Positions 25,201 to 37,990 are shown, counted from the stretch's first letter. The stretch: 64,000 bases of DNA from Chaetoderma sp. LZ-2023a (GCA_034401795.1 CM067366.1:78793470-78857469); one strand, 5' to 3'. Notes: a model not told the origin generated them from the letters alone. Program-made: numbers and translations.

Positions 25201-25440
25201 TTAACCCTTTAACACACATATCAGCCAAAAACAGCTTTTGTAGTGGTCTTGAGAAATGTCCGTTTGCAGACCAAGAGAAGACTACTTTTGAAAATTTAAC
25301 ACTGGAATGACTGGCTCGGGTATCAAGCCAGTCATTCCAGTGGTAAACTTTCAAAAAATAATCTCTGTCTGCATACAAATGGTCATTTCCTGAGAAAATT
25401 TAAATTTTTTTAAGACAAATGCAAGGGATAAAGGGTTTAG
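25201..25440. mobile_element. Foldback MITE, type B
   Basis: TTAACCCTTTAACACACATA at the left; the right end is degraded (GGATAAAGGGTTTAG). Well-preserved arms around GACTGGCTCGGGTATCAAGC. Confidence 0.75.
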
Positions 25441-25517
25441 AGCATTTGACAAGACCAAACCCTCCAATTTCAAAGCTGCATGTGTGCACACAGTTCTGGC
25501 TTTATTCAAGAGAATAT

Positions 25518-25860
25518 TTATTAGCTCAGCTGGCCTGAAAGGTCAAGGTGAGCTTATGCCATGGCGGCCATCCATCAAATCACTTCTTAACGGTTTAACC
25601 GATTTCAACCAAATTTGGCTTAACGGATTCTATGGTGGTACCATCGACTTTTTTTTCAAAAATTTAATTGATTAGTTTTTTGGTTGAAAATCTTAGATAC
25701 TATTAAAAATCTACCGGAAATGGTCAAAATGCTACTCCTCCATAGCTGTTTGACATATTTCAACCAAATTTGTCTTGATGGCTTCTATGGTGCTAAGCTC
25801 TACAACTTCTATTCAGAATTTTGACTTGAGGAAGCCAGTATAGTACGAGTTCAGTGGAAT
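25518..25860 (+). mobile_element. Truncated copy of the AGCTCAC/GTGAGCTTATG dispersed element
   Basis: TTAGCTCAGCTGGCCTGAAA followed by AAGGTGAGCTTATGCCATGG, then diverged ACCGATTTCAACCAAATTTG units. It resembles the left end of the element at 4899. The right end is not recognised. Confidence 0.5.
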
Positions 25861-25867
25861 GAAGGAA

Positions 25868-26190
25868 TCCAGTTTTAGCTAGTCCCCTCCCATCTATAGC
25901 TAAGCTTCACCTACACATTGCCTGTGTTGGGATCAATCGATCCCTGTGCTCTCCGAATCTCAATTTCCAGAAAACTATAGTTATGTTGTTTAATGTTTTG
26001 AAACTAAATTGACTGGGTGCTGTTACTGCGCACGGTAAAATTAGTTTCAAAATTAGTCCGTCATTAATTAAGAGTTTGTGACAAACTTATCTACATCATT
26101 CATGACACAATTGATTATGATGTCCTCCGACACATCATGTAGTTAATTATGACATATGATTGAAGGATAAACTGGAATCATACATTAAAT
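25868..26190. mobile_element. Foldback MITE, type A
   Basis: Left module CCCCTCCCATCTATAGCTAA, GGGATCAATCGATCCCTG, reduced arms (TTTTGAAACTAAATTGACTG / AAAATTAGTTTCAAAATTAG), and right module with AATTATGACATATGATTGAA. Confidence 0.7.
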
Positions 26191-26949
26191 ACCTCGTCTC
26201 AGTCGGCTGTCCTCAACAAACATTAGCGCTCAAATCAAATTATTTGTTATTACCCTTGCCCCTGTAACAAGAGGGTAACATGATCATGCCAGTCGTGTGT
26301 CAAGAGCTGCATCTAAAAAACTAATGATAACACAACAAAGGCCAGACTTTGGCCGTGATCAGACAAGAGAACCCAGATCAACATTGGATCAATTTCTGGA
26401 TCTGTGGATATCTCGGAAACTGCGGGTCCGATTTGGCTCAAATTTTAACAGGGAAAAAGGTGTGGCCATACATTACAATTCCACTACTTTGACCCTGATC
26501 CAGGAAAATAGATTTTTCAGTGACAAAAAAAACCTGTAGAGCGAGGGTCAGCAATCTCTGATTGCCCTTGGTTTGCTTGCAATATGATGATCAAGGATAA
26601 GACAAGATGCTACCCTTTACAACTCCAGCTGGCCAAAATGGCTTGTGAAGTGTTCTTGAGAAATGGCCATTTGCAGACCAAGCGGACTATTTTTTTGCAA
26701 ATTTATCACTGGAATAACTAGCTCGATTACCGACCCTGCTACTAGAATGGCTGGTCCCATAAGCGAGCCAGTCATTCGTGATAAATTTTCAAAAATAAAT
26801 TAAAATTTCTATAACATTTTCTTAAAACAAATTTGAGGGATAATGTTTATTTTTGTACCATTTTCAGCAGCACTAAATCAAAAGCACGATTCCTCTCCTC
26901 ATAGACAATATGCTGTGGTCACGGCGATGGCGAATACAGAATAAATGGA

Positions 26950-27240
26950 TGCTATTTTAGCTATGCCCGCCCATGTTTTGGCTATATTGCGATGGATTTA
27001 TATACCTAGAATTGTGACTTCCAAGAATCACATATGGTAATTAATATTATACATGTGAACTGTTGAATATCGCCTATGGCAGCAAGGGCGCCCAGTCAAA
27101 TTACACTCAATTTCTACACTCGACTTCTCCAGCTTTATGATGGAGTATTGTCTGTCAATTATGATCGTGACATCAACCTATGTGATGCAATTGATTAAGA
27201 CATCAATGCTTGAGTAACAGATTGGAGTCATCCATTGACG
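26950..27240. mobile_element. Foldback MITE, type A (degenerate)
   Basis: CTATGCCCGCCCATGTTTTG at 26963, GTGAACTGTTGAATATCGCC, GGCGCCCAGTCAAATTACAC, then the TGACATCAACCTATGTGATG right module. The left arm is mostly deleted. Confidence 0.6.
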
Positions 27241-27492
27241 CATGGATCAGAACCTATTTCTTGTACCAAGTTTAATACAATCTTGACCCTTGACATCAAG
27301 TCCTTTCAAATCCCACTGGCAGCCATATTCCAAGTTTAGGTCCGTAAGGATTAGTCAATACTGAGAGCGAGGATGAGCTGCAAGTTATTTCAAGTACGAT
27401 AACAAGGTTATGGCGACCATGACAAACCTAATGAGGTCAATGGCATTGCACAGATTTCCCCCGGCATAGTAAATTTAGTTCCTATATTATAA

Positions 27493-27727
27493 TTAACCCT
27501 TTAACACCCATATCAGCTAAAAGCGGCTTCTGCAGTGCTCTTGAGAAATGTCCATTTGCAGACCAAGAGCCATTTTTGAATATTTACCGCTGGGATAACT
27601 GGCTCAATAACCGAGCCAGTCATTTAAGTGGTAAAATTAAAAAAAATAGTATTCTCTTGGTCTGAAAATGGACATTTTTAATGAGAAAATTTAGTTTCTT
27701 GAATAAATTCGAGGGTTAACGGGTTAA
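27493..27727. mobile_element. Foldback MITE, type B
   Basis: TTAACCCTTTAACACCCATA at the left and GAGGGTTAACGGGTTAA at the right. TTAA at both ends. Confidence 0.75.
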
Positions 27728-27879
27728 TCCTGAAAAAATAGGTCATGTTTCACTAAACGCAGACACAATGGTGACAATGTTGTTTTGTAGCACGGTTAGT
27801 GACTGACCTTATGGTCTCAATGCTATAGTAATTGTGCCAGTTCTAATGTATTAAGCTTAGCTTAAAGAGTTAACCAAAC

Positions 27880-28280
27880 TTGAAACGTACCTGTCAGCGA
27901 CCTTGACCTTGTGACCTCGATGTTATCATGCTGCTTCCTAACATGATAGGTAAATATGTATTCAAATTTATTTCCAACAGGATTAACAAATCCTGAAATA
28001 TAAATATAAATGATTTGCTAATTGAACATTGAAAAAGCAGAGGTCAAATGGCAATATCAGAATGGCCGCGACCTTGAATCTAATGACCTATCACCACACT
28101 GGTCACTATCACCACGCCGTTGTATGGTATATGAAACCATGTGTCCAAGTTTGGCTTCAGTAGGATTAAGCAATTCTAAAATATAGGCAAACACGAAAAC
28201 TAACATTGGAAACACAGATATAACATGGGAAATAGACATGAAAGGCTAGGGCAAATACCAAGGCTACGATGACCTTGAAC
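27880..28280. repeat. Diverged tandem repeat, GACCTTGACC family
   Basis: Units contain GACCTTGACCTTGTGACCTC, ATGTATTCAAATTTATTTCC, AACATTGAAAAAGCAGAGGT and CAAATGGCAATATCAGAATG. Related units occur at 35385-36010. Confidence 0.65.
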
Positions 28281-28399
28281 GTGGACCTACTGATGTCACT
28301 ATCAGCGTGTCGCAGCTAAAGGGAAAAACTCAGTTAAACAAGAGCTCCGCAAACGGCGCATAATAACTGCCCTGATGACAAACCAATCAATGAGAGCTT

Positions 28400-28935
28400 T
28401 CAGAAGATTTATTTCTTCCTCAGACCCAGACCAGTCATGTTATGAAGTGTCTAAGCGATCCGTTAAACGGTCAAGGAGTTATCATCCGGCAAGCAATTTT
28501 CAAGATGTCCACCTGTCACTGGCGGCCATATTGGATTTTGGATATCGTAAATTTTGTGAAGTTTCTTCTCCAGACCTAGTCCAACCACCCTATGAAGTTT
28601 CAAAGCGATCTGATAAACGGGAACAGATTTATCATCTGGAAACCAATTTTCAAGATGGCCACTGGCAACCATCTTGAATTTCGGATCATTGTCAATTAGT
28701 TTCTTTTGCAGACCTAGTCCAACCACGACATGAGGTTTCAAAGCGATCCGATAAACGGTTAAGGAGTTATCATCCGCAAACTAATTTTCAAGATGGCCGC
28801 CAGCCATCTGGGATTTCGGGTCATTGTCGATTTCAATAGGTTTCTTCCCCCGACCTAGTCCAGTCAGCCTATGATGTTACAAAGCGATCCGATAAATGGT
28901 AACGGTTATCATCCGGAAACCACTGCCACCTGCGC
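28400..28935. repeat. Tandem repeat, four diverged units of about 140-160 bp
   Basis: Each unit contains a variant of TTTCTTCTCCAGACCTAGTC, AAGCGATCCGATAAACGG, TTATCATCCGGAAACCAATT and TTCAAGATGGCCGCCAGC. A 100-codon open frame across it is a by-product of the repeat. Confidence 0.75.
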
Positions 28936-29049
28936 CATCACATACCCCGGAAAACCCCAGAAAGTTGACTTCATTGTGAAAGTGCTACCAGTCTAACTTG
29001 ATGATCCGTCGACGAAAATAATAAAAGCAGTTTAAAGCAGAAAAAGACA

Positions 29050-29193
29050 ATATTTCTCTTCAGATGATTTTATTTATCCCAATTAACATGTGACAAGTAT
29101 CTTGCCATTATAAATAAGCTCGTCAAATCATCACTGTGCATCACAAGTAACAGAGAAGTTTATCATCGTCTCGGCTCACATCCATCATCGTGA
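29050..29193 (-). other. RPS3: Candidate RPS3 3'UTR terminal exon with poly(A) signal
   Basis: On the minus strand, GTTTTCTATTTTCAG ends at 29194 and gives an acceptor. The following ~140 nt carry no long frame and contain AATAAA at 29069-29074. This fits a short non-coding last exon spliced to the GTCAGT donor that directly follows the RPS3 stop codon at 32292. Several ribosomal protein genes have their stop at or very near the last junction. The 3' end (about 29,050) is estimated from the signal position. It is inference from splice and poly(A) motifs only. Confidence 0.5.
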
Positions 29194-30554
29194 CTGAAAA
29201 TAGAAAACAAAATTAACATGTTTGACAAGTTTTAGTGAAACTCAATAAGACACCCACAAAACATACATGCATGAAGAATGATAACTGTAAACATCTGTGT
29301 TTGGAAATATCTTTTAGATGTTTTAGGGGAGAGAACTCGCGAATTTAGACAGATCTCACTGGATTACAAATACAGCTGAGGTTTTCGCATATATTTATGT
29401 ATGTATCATATTTGAAGTGAAAATGCTTAGGCATAGTCAGGTCATCCAGAACTATTTCGAATGAATTAGGGGAACTATGTCACAAACAGCCATGTCACAA
29501 TTGGTGGATTTGTTACACTCTAAACTTTTTATGTTAATACAAGTTTTTCTCCATCTATCTAGTTTATCTATCCAGGGAATCCAGTTATCATTTTGTTCCT
29601 AAAAATGCTGTCCAATAGTATCATTTCCTATCCATCCTACTTGCTTTAGGATTTCCTATCCAAAATTTGATTGGATCGTTACCATCATTTACATTACTTT
29701 TTCTCAAAGGGCTTTGAAACCTGATTGGTAAAAAAATAAAAATATTTTTAACATGTAACACATTTTCATGGCTATTTGTGACATGTGCCATGTGGGGTTT
29801 TCCAGGTGAGGAAACCTTAGGTTTGGATAGATTTCAGTAAAAGAGACACTGTGGCTGCCGCTAATAGATCACTGAAAAATAATTGTCAGTTTAGGCTAAA
29901 TTAAAACTATTTAGTTTTTCAGGAGAGGCAACTCTGGCAAACACACACATTTTGCCAGAATGTTCCACTCACATGGTAACATGTAACATAGATTTGAGCC
30001 TATGAATCGGGGCATTTTCAAGTAATTTAGTGGAACCCATATCTTCGATGAATTCTAAATTTTTACCAACTGAAAAAGAATTGCAACATAGGTTCAAAAC
30101 TCTTCAAGATTTAGCCTGGAAAAGGAAAGTCCAGACGGACTACGAACAACATAACACTAATATATGCCCACTAAACATGGGCATATAACAAGAGGTCCAA
30201 CAGCCTTGATGATCAGCTGCCCCACACTTCCAAGGTATTGAGCCGACATGTATACGTCGGCCTACAGTATAGCTCAGAAATAACTTTAAATGTTTTCAAA
30301 ACAAAATGAAACAAACATACCGTTACATTTTGAACATTATAACCTTATTGGAAGACATCTGCCTAAGGCAGCAATGTCTTCCAGTCCAATTATGTTCAAA
30401 ATAACAATAGAAAATTTGATTTTTTTTTTGTCTTAGAAACATGTTAACTTATTTATGAGCGGTACTGTACTTAATCCCATAATGATTTTAACATATTCTG
30501 TCTAAATAGCTTAAAATAATAGAGAATATACTGGCTGAAAGCTTATTATTGGTT

Positions 30555-30808
30555 TTAACCCTTCTTTAACCCTCGCATTTGTTCAAGAAAATTCCAATTT
30601 TCTCATAGAATATCTCCATTTGCTGACCATGAGGACTATTTTGGAGAATTTATCACTGGAATGACTGCCATTCTAGTAGCAGGGTCGGTTATCGAGCCAG
30701 TCATTCCAGTGATAAGTTTTCTAAAATAGTCTTCATGGTCTGCAAATGGATATTTCTGAAGGCCACTACATAACCCATTTTTGGCTGATATGAGTGAAAA
30801 CGGGTTAA
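30555..30808. mobile_element. Foldback MITE, type B
   Basis: TTAACCCTTCTTTAACCCTC at the left and GAGTGAAAACGGGTTAA at the right. The centre is duplicated (AATGACTGCC... then TCATTCCAGTG). In the RPS3 3'UTR intron. Confidence 0.75.
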
Positions 30809-30954
30809 TAAGTAAACTTCATCCTTAGTGATACAACAGATGATCAACCGACATCAAAATTCTTTTTTTTTCTGTGTTGTCGACTTAACCATCAGAGATG
30901 GCACTTCTGATACAACTTTACACCCCTCTAGTCTATGATGCAACAACTTCCCAA

Positions 30955-31340
30955 TGGATGAATTGAATCCAATCTGTCAGTAAATATATGACATCTCAAT
31001 CAAATATGTCACATGTAGGCTGACGTTACAAACAAGATTGTAATGAATGACATAGCTAAGTCTGCCAGGAACTTTCAAGTCTGTCCATGTCTTCACCATT
31101 TATTAAACATTCTGTTGAATATTTTGAAAGTAATTTGACTAGGCGCTGTTGTTGCCATAGGCAGCAACAGCACCCAGTCAAATCAGTTTCAAAATATTCA
31201 ACAGGTTAGCTTTATCGTTACCATGGAATTGTGATTCTGGGAATTCAGGATTCAAAGTAGAGAAAACGACCCTAACACGCTCGCAGCATCGGCAGAGATT
31301 TGCTGCAGATGGGTGGGGCTTAGCTTAAACTGGATCCATC
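30955..31340. mobile_element. Foldback MITE, type A (inverted, RPS3 3'UTR intron)
   Basis: Core palindrome 31112-31204 with arms of about 45 bases and a few mismatches. It ends with GGGTGGGGCTTAGCTTAAAC and TGGATCCATCC. It sits in the intron between the RPS3 stop codon and the proposed 3'UTR exon. Confidence 0.75.
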
Positions 31341-32291
31341 CATTCCTACGCCTGATAACCGTAGGTGCAATCCAGTGTTGAGAATAGACTGGACAACTAT
31401 ATTTGAGACATAAGTTTGGTTACTGGACACGAAAAATTCTTCACACTACAGCCCAGGCGAGAATTACGTACAATGTTCAGTGAACTGTGAAAAGAAGTTC
31501 ACACCCACCTTTGATATGGGCCATAGCATTAGCGTACAATTCATATACCAAGTTTGATCAATGTATGCAAAAAACACTTGAAACTACACTAATAGTGTTC
31601 TGTAAACCATGAAAAGTAGGCTAGTTTGACATATTTTTGATACATGACATCTTCAGGCTATGATGCATTCATACATCAAGTCTGCTAACTATATACGAGT
31701 CTTGAAACTCGGGATCAAAACTTTCTATAACGCTCAGTAAATGGTGCAACAGTCACGCCGACACTTGATACAGGACACACCTTTACTACACAATGCATTC
31801 ATACAGTAAAGATAACAAAATATGCTGTCTGGATAATTTATCAATTCCTATGAAAAAATTGACATTTGACTTATACCATAAACTAGGCTATTTTTTTATA
31901 TTCATGACTGGTACAGTACTGGCAGCAACCCACAAAGTCAGAAGTCATTAGCTCTAAATATGACTAAATGTGCCATTGAAGAAACATTTTCACCCATTGG
32001 TTCATGAGTACTGTAGAATATTTCAAAAGGTGTAACTATGATGTTTGAGCTGGAGCCAGGTCCATTCTCTATTTCTCACAAATCACAATACGGATATTAC
32101 ATGCCGATAAAAACATTTTGACCAGATTTGGTCTCAATGCCTCCCCGAATAAAAATCTGCCATGATTGTTTACAACAGACAGGCAGACAGACAGCTAGCC
32201 GGCAGGCTGGAGAGCGGTCGCTGGAGCTCAGCTGGATGACAAGTTAGCTTAACTAAAGAGGAGTGGCTATACTGACTGACCATATACTGAC

Positions 32292-32520
32292 CTATTGTCC
32301 ACCTGGTGGTGGTCCAGGTGCCATTGGGCCTGGTTGATCTGGTAGTGTTTTGACCATTTTCTGTTCACTGTATGGTTGTGCGACCGCCTGCTCATCTTTC
32401 GGTTCAACTATGCTCACATGATCAGGTAGAGGTCGTTTTGGGCCCATCTTTCCTGTGGAATCCCATGGCAACATAATCTTCACTTTAATACCTAGTACAC
32501 CTTGTCTCAAGAGTACATGC
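32292..32520 (-). CDS. RPS3: RPS3 exon 5 (last coding exon, to stop)
   Basis: The acceptor is TTACCTTGTAG. The exon completes Arg173, then [20 protein letters not shown] and [14 protein letters not shown], and ends in a short Pro/Gly-rich tail ([11 protein letters not shown]) before TAG at 32292-32294. The divergent tail is normal for S3 orthologues. The five coding exons total 248 codons, close to the usual 243-250 for animals. Immediately after the stop stands a donor-like GTCAGT, suggesting that a 3'UTR intron begins at the base after the stop. Confidence 0.97.
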
Positions 32521-33172
32521 CTACAAGGTAAGAGTCAAACAAGAGTAATTAGAGATTGCACACTCCCTCAAAATGGACGATCAGTTTTCAAGATATCCAT
32601 AGACCCAGAATAATGGGAGAATTTGATCAAATCGAGATTGGTTTATCCAGCCAGTCTGGAAATCTTCTTAACTCCCCCCAGTTTATCTACAGTAAACCCA
32701 GTGCGGTTTCTTTTAGGTCCCTATGTAGCATATTTAGTAGTGCACATAGTTAAATGTATAACGCGTCACTGAAGACTATGCTGTTCAGCCAGCGATGCTG
32801 GGTGAGGGTCGAAGGTGTTTACATATGCAGGTGGCAAGGTTAGCTAGAATGGCTTTAGTAGCGCATGTACTCGCCTTACACCCCAATTGTAGCGACTATC
32901 CACTATTACAGGAAGTTAGGCGTCAGTTTTTAATCGATTCCAACACGCGTAAAAAGTGTGTGGAGCGTAGCTAGAAATGGATCCTTCTATTGGAACAACG
33001 GTAGTATTTTGTGATGGCTTACTGAAAATTTTGGAAAATCCTTACTACGTAGGTTTTCTAAAGACAGGTACAGAAATATGATTTTTAGTTTCTGGTTAAT
33101 ACAAACAAATCTCAGCATACCCCAGTCCCAAACCCTTCTCAGAGGCTAACCTGTATGACCAATGTACTCGCA

Positions 33173-33412
33173 TTAACCCTTCAATTTGTTCAAGAAAAAT
33201 TTCAATTTTCTCATAGAAAATGTCCATTTGCAGACCAAGAGAAGACTATTTTTTTTTAATTTACCACTGGAATGACTGGCTCGGTTATCGAGCCAGTAAC
33301 CGACAGTTATTCCAGTGGTACATTTCCAAAAATAGTCTTCTCTTGGTCTGCGAATTGACATTTCTCATGACGAATACAGAAGCCATTTTTGGCTCATATG
33401 AGTGTCAAAACA
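33173..33412. mobile_element. Foldback MITE, type B (RPS3 intron 4)
   Basis: TTAACCCTTCAATTTGTTC at the left, centre GGCTCGGTTATCGAGCCAGT, and a degraded right end (GAGTGTCAAAACAAG). The arms pair over about 100 bases. Confidence 0.75.
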
Positions 33413-33501
33413 AGTTCATATAAACTTTCTAAAGTTATCCTCTCGAAACCTGTGAGGAATACAATGAGGAATAAGGAAATAAACCCAATACTAGATATTA
33501 C

Positions 33502-33669
33502 CTAACAGCAAGGTCTACATATTCATTTGTCGGTTCTCCGCTGTGGATCATAAGACCATCTCTGAAGACCATTGATTTAGCTCTCTGGCCACGCAGTTTA
33601 CCCGAGACGATCACCTCACAGCCCTTAGCACCACTCTCCATGATGAAACGCAGAACACCATAACAGGAC
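33502..33669 (-). CDS. RPS3: RPS3 exon 4 (C-terminal domain)
   Basis: The acceptor is ACATTATCAG and the donor GTAATA; 168 nt. It completes Arg117 and encodes residues 118-172, with two bases left for Arg173. The sequences [18 protein letters not shown] and [13 protein letters not shown] are the strongly conserved S3 C-terminal signature, followed by [20 protein letters not shown]. The frame is intact. Confidence 0.97.
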
Positions 33670-34544
33670 CTGATAATGTTCATACAAATAGTAGAATATT
33701 AGCCATGCCAGAACAGAACACCATATAAAATATCTTAAAATTAGGTGCAAAGAGACCCTTGTTAAAAGTGCTGCAAGGCGCGACTATTTAATTTAATTAT
33801 TGGGTTCCAGTCATAGCTTGAATACCATGTTGCACAGTTGGTGTAGTAAGTTCGGTATATCATGAGCCTGCCTATAGGCAGTGTGTATTCACTGAACAAT
33901 AATTAATTAAATTAATAATTATCGCATTTTGTGATCAGCAATTTTGGTCATGTTAGTCCTTTCTGACCAAGAATCATACAAATAAAATTAAAATTCTGGG
34001 TAGCAGTTCAATTTAGAAATCACCATGTCCCTTAGTCAGTCAACCAGCCAGCCTGTCACAAAAGATTAGTTTCTGGGCTGTCATTTCAAGAGTTTTTCAT
34101 ATACAGTAATCAAACTTGGTCTATGTATGCATTGGCTTACGGTATGTAGCCTAAATAAAAGTAGGTCAGTGTGACATACTTTTCATGTTTCATCCACAGC
34201 TACCGAGATTCTATAGACCTTGTTTGCTTACTGATTGTGATTTGTGAATGTACATTTGCAGATAAATATGACCTAGACAAAACCATTTTTGAAAATTGAT
34301 CACTGAAACTGAGTCAGTTATTTGAGCGGCATATTTTCAAAACTAGTCTTCCCTTGTTGTGAAAATGGACATTTCCTAAGTCAACTTAAGCCATGTTTGG
34401 CCAGCTTGAGTGTCAAAGGGATAAAACTAATTTTGCAGAACTAAATTCATAAAAAAGTAATTTAATTATAAGGGAGCAAAATGTTATGCGTTAAGAACAC
34501 TGCTAGGCATCACACAGACAATGAGTGAATTAAAGTCCAGGGAT

Positions 34545-34925
34545 GGCTTCCATCCCAATTCACCTTTCCAGAGTATCCATTGATGATTTGAAGTCATAAT
34601 CAGCTAAGCGGCGTGGAGGATGACATCATAATCATTACATCCTAAATGATTCTATTAGGCCCGTCTTTAACTCTTAATAGTCTGACGTTGTAAGAATTGT
34701 ATCTCTATTATTTAATAAACATGCTGTTGAATATTTTGAAACTAATTTGACTGGGTACTGTTGCTGCCATAGGCAGCAACAGTACCCAGTCAAAATTAGT
34801 TTCAAAATATTCAACAGCTTACCTGTATAGTTTTCTGGAAATTGATAGTCAGGGAGTTTAGAGATCGATTGATCCCAACACGAGCGAGGTGTGGGTGGGG
34901 CATAGCTAAAAATGGAAAGGTCCAC
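34545..34925. mobile_element. Foldback MITE, type A (inverted, RPS3 intron 3)
   Basis: Core palindrome 34724-34817, one of the best preserved copies (arms joined at GCTGCCATAGGCAGC). It then has AGAGATCGATTGATCCCAAC and GTGGGTGGGGCATAGCTAAA. Confidence 0.8.
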
Positions 34926-34985
34926 TGTCATTTACTTAAACATTATAGTCATACATTTTGTCCGTATTGAGTATTAGTAAGGTTA

Positions 34986-35201
<216 letters not shown>

Positions 35202-35384
35202 TCATATCCTAAGCTCAATTTAAGGAAATTTGCTTAGATGGCATAAATTACCAATAGGATCGATCAGTTCATGAAATGAGATTTCTACCAACTACACGTC
35301 TGATGGTACGTCATAATAAAATCTACAATGCTCAGTACAGATCAACGAGAATTCCGCGTAATTAAATGTCTCTTGTCTCCTGTT

Positions 35385-36010
35385 TGTCAGTGTCCTTGAC
35401 CTTTGCCCTTGTGACCAATGTTATCATGCTGCTTCTTAACATTATAGGTAACCAACTAACAATGTATCAAAGCTAAGTTCTAATATGATTAACGAGCAGA
35501 GGTCAAATAGCAATATCAGAATGATGTTGACCATTGACCTTATTTTCAGCACACATCTTCCTTATGACATAGGGAAGCATGTGCCCAAGTTTAGTTCTGG
35601 TAGTATGAAGCAATTCTCAAACATAAATGTAAATAATTTACTAAACACAAAAACTGAAAAAGCAGAGGTCAAATTGCAATGCCAGAATGACCTTGATCTT
35701 TGACCTAGGGACCTCACTATCAGCACAATTCTTCCTTATCGTATACGGAAGCATGTGCCCAAGTTTAGTTCTGGTATTATGAAGCAATTCTGAAATATAA
35801 ATGTAAATAATTTGATAACCGCAAAAGCTTAACGTCGAAAATGCAGTGGCCAAATCGCAATATGATAATGACCTTGCCCATTGACATCACTATCCGCACA
35901 CATCTCCCTTACAGTATAGGGAACCATATGTTCAAGATTAGGTCTGGTAGGATGAGGCTATTCTGATATAAATGTAAATGATTTGCTAAAGGCAAAACTT
36001 AATGTTGAAA
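35385..36010. repeat. Tandem repeat, three units of about 185 bp, in RPS3 intron 2
   Basis: Units include AGCAGAGGTCAAATAGCAAT, CTTCCTTATGACATAGGGAA, GCATGTGCCCAAGTTTAGTT and AATATAAATGTAAATAATTT, spaced about 185 bp apart. Same family as 27880-28280. Confidence 0.7.
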
Positions 36011-36439
36011 CTTGTTGCTGTCGTCGGAAAAGTGATACCCGTGTCTCGCTACCTTACCCGTGTCTCGCTACCTGCATCGCATGCGAAACAAAAATTGTGG
36101 TAGCCATGTAACTGATGATGTTAGTCTGTTGATAATGATACCAGCCCATGATTCAAATGGTGATACAGGTCTTTTAAGACTAATTTTATCATTTTTCGAC
36201 AAATGCTTGACAACAATCGGATCAACAGCTTCATAGATATCAAATGATGACAGAGTTACCATATATTCTAGTAAACATCAAATGATACAGCTCCAATGTG
36301 TCATCTTGCAATCTGCAATAATATGGGTAACTCTTGTGGAGTCTGCCGAGCCAGTTGCTTAGTGGGGTCAAATGTCCCACTTCCTCTAGAAAACATGGGA
36401 CATTTCGTCAAATGCTGGGTCAATTACATACATTGGGTC

Positions 36440-36770
36440 AATTACATACATGGATGTTAGCCAGCGTTCGCACACAGTGTTTGAAATTCCATGACTTTTC
36501 ATGACCAAAATTAACAAATTCAAAGACCTCCAAGAAGTAATAACTAGGAGATTTGTGTTTATGACATAGCTCCAGAAATAAGAGCTGAATTATTCTGCAA
36601 AATGTATGAATATTGCCTCTTGCAGAGGTAACAAGCAAGCAACAGTTTTGTTTTGCTGTTGCCATAATTATTATTGCACAGAGCTGATTTATGCCAATAG
36701 ATTTCCTTTTATTTTAGATGATTACCATTTTCCATGACTTTTCCATGACCTACGATCAGGGTTCATACAC
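36440..36770. mobile_element. CAGGGTTCATACACC-type MITE (partial)
   Basis: Contains TTTGAAATTCCATGACTTTT, TTCATGACCAAAATTAACA and CATTTTCCATGACTTTTCCA, shared with the element at 38844-39225. The terminal CAGGGTTCATACACCTTC at about 36759 belongs to a further truncated copy that follows. Confidence 0.55.
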
Positions 36771-37925
36771 CTTCAGCAGAATTAAATTCCATACCTTTTC
36801 CAGACTCAATTTCAAATTTTCCAGACATCATTTTGGGACTTTCAATCAGACAAAAAACAAACACAGTTACTAAACTTTATAAAACAAAAATATCAAAACA
36901 CAGCGTGCGCACTTTTACCTATGGAACTGAAGCAACCGCAGTAGTGGAAGACCCGAGGACAATAACAAACTGCATATATAAATAATTGTCACAAGAATGT
37001 CAAAGCACAGCGCGCGCACACACAGATATGAATTTCATTTCATAAAAAACTAATTTATCAAAAGCACAATACCATGACCCTTAAATTTTAAGACTGAATA
37101 TGAAAAAAAATATTTTTAGTGCCGGGCATACATTAGCGATATTAGTCATATTTCAAAACTTCCCACTTTCCTCATAGACATAGGTAGTAAAATTTTCTTG
37201 GGTTTATTAAAATACATGTATTATATGTTACAAATCTAAATCATTTCAACTTATCACTCATTCTCTGGGTAATAGGTTAAGGTGCAAAGATCATGTTTTT
37301 AAATCAGTATTTTTGTCAAGAATCCATATACCTTACATTCCTTCCAAATTTTTCTCAAAAAACTTTTTCAAAACAAAAGAAATTGTTAATATTTTTAATT
37401 CCTAATAAATTTCCAACAAAATGATACAAAATTTATCAGGCTACAATGAACTTTAAAAAATAGTATTGTGGTTGACGTATTCACGGAATTGCCCTTATAC
37501 AGTGGACTTGAGAAATGTCTGTTTGCAGGACAAGACTTTTTTAATTTTTTTACCACTGGAATGACTGGTTCAAAAACTGAGCCAGTTATTCCAGTGGTGT
37601 ATAGCGCTTAGAACACGCAATCGCATGGAATGTACTATCTATCTATAAATGTATTATCTATCTATAAATGTATTATCTATTTAAATGTGCAAATTTACAA
37701 AACCTGTCTTCTTGGTGCTTGCAAATCCCTAAGCTAATATATTGATTTTCTGGGCCAATATTGAAAAATACTAAATGCTCAATGACATAGTTGACCAGAC
37801 TTCATTCAAGCAGTTACAGCTAAAGCTGCATATTACACTATTTATTGCCTGCAATGGGAAAATTGGCATTTGACATATAGTTTCCAGAAAATAAGTCAGA
37901 GACCGACAGCATCATCTTCTGTTAA

Positions 37926-37985
<60 letters not shown>
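37926..37985. repeat. (TA)n microsatellite in RPS3 intron 2
   Basis: About 28 uninterrupted TA dinucleotides. A G12 run follows at 38079-38090. Confidence 0.95.
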
Positions 37986-37990
<5 letters not shown>

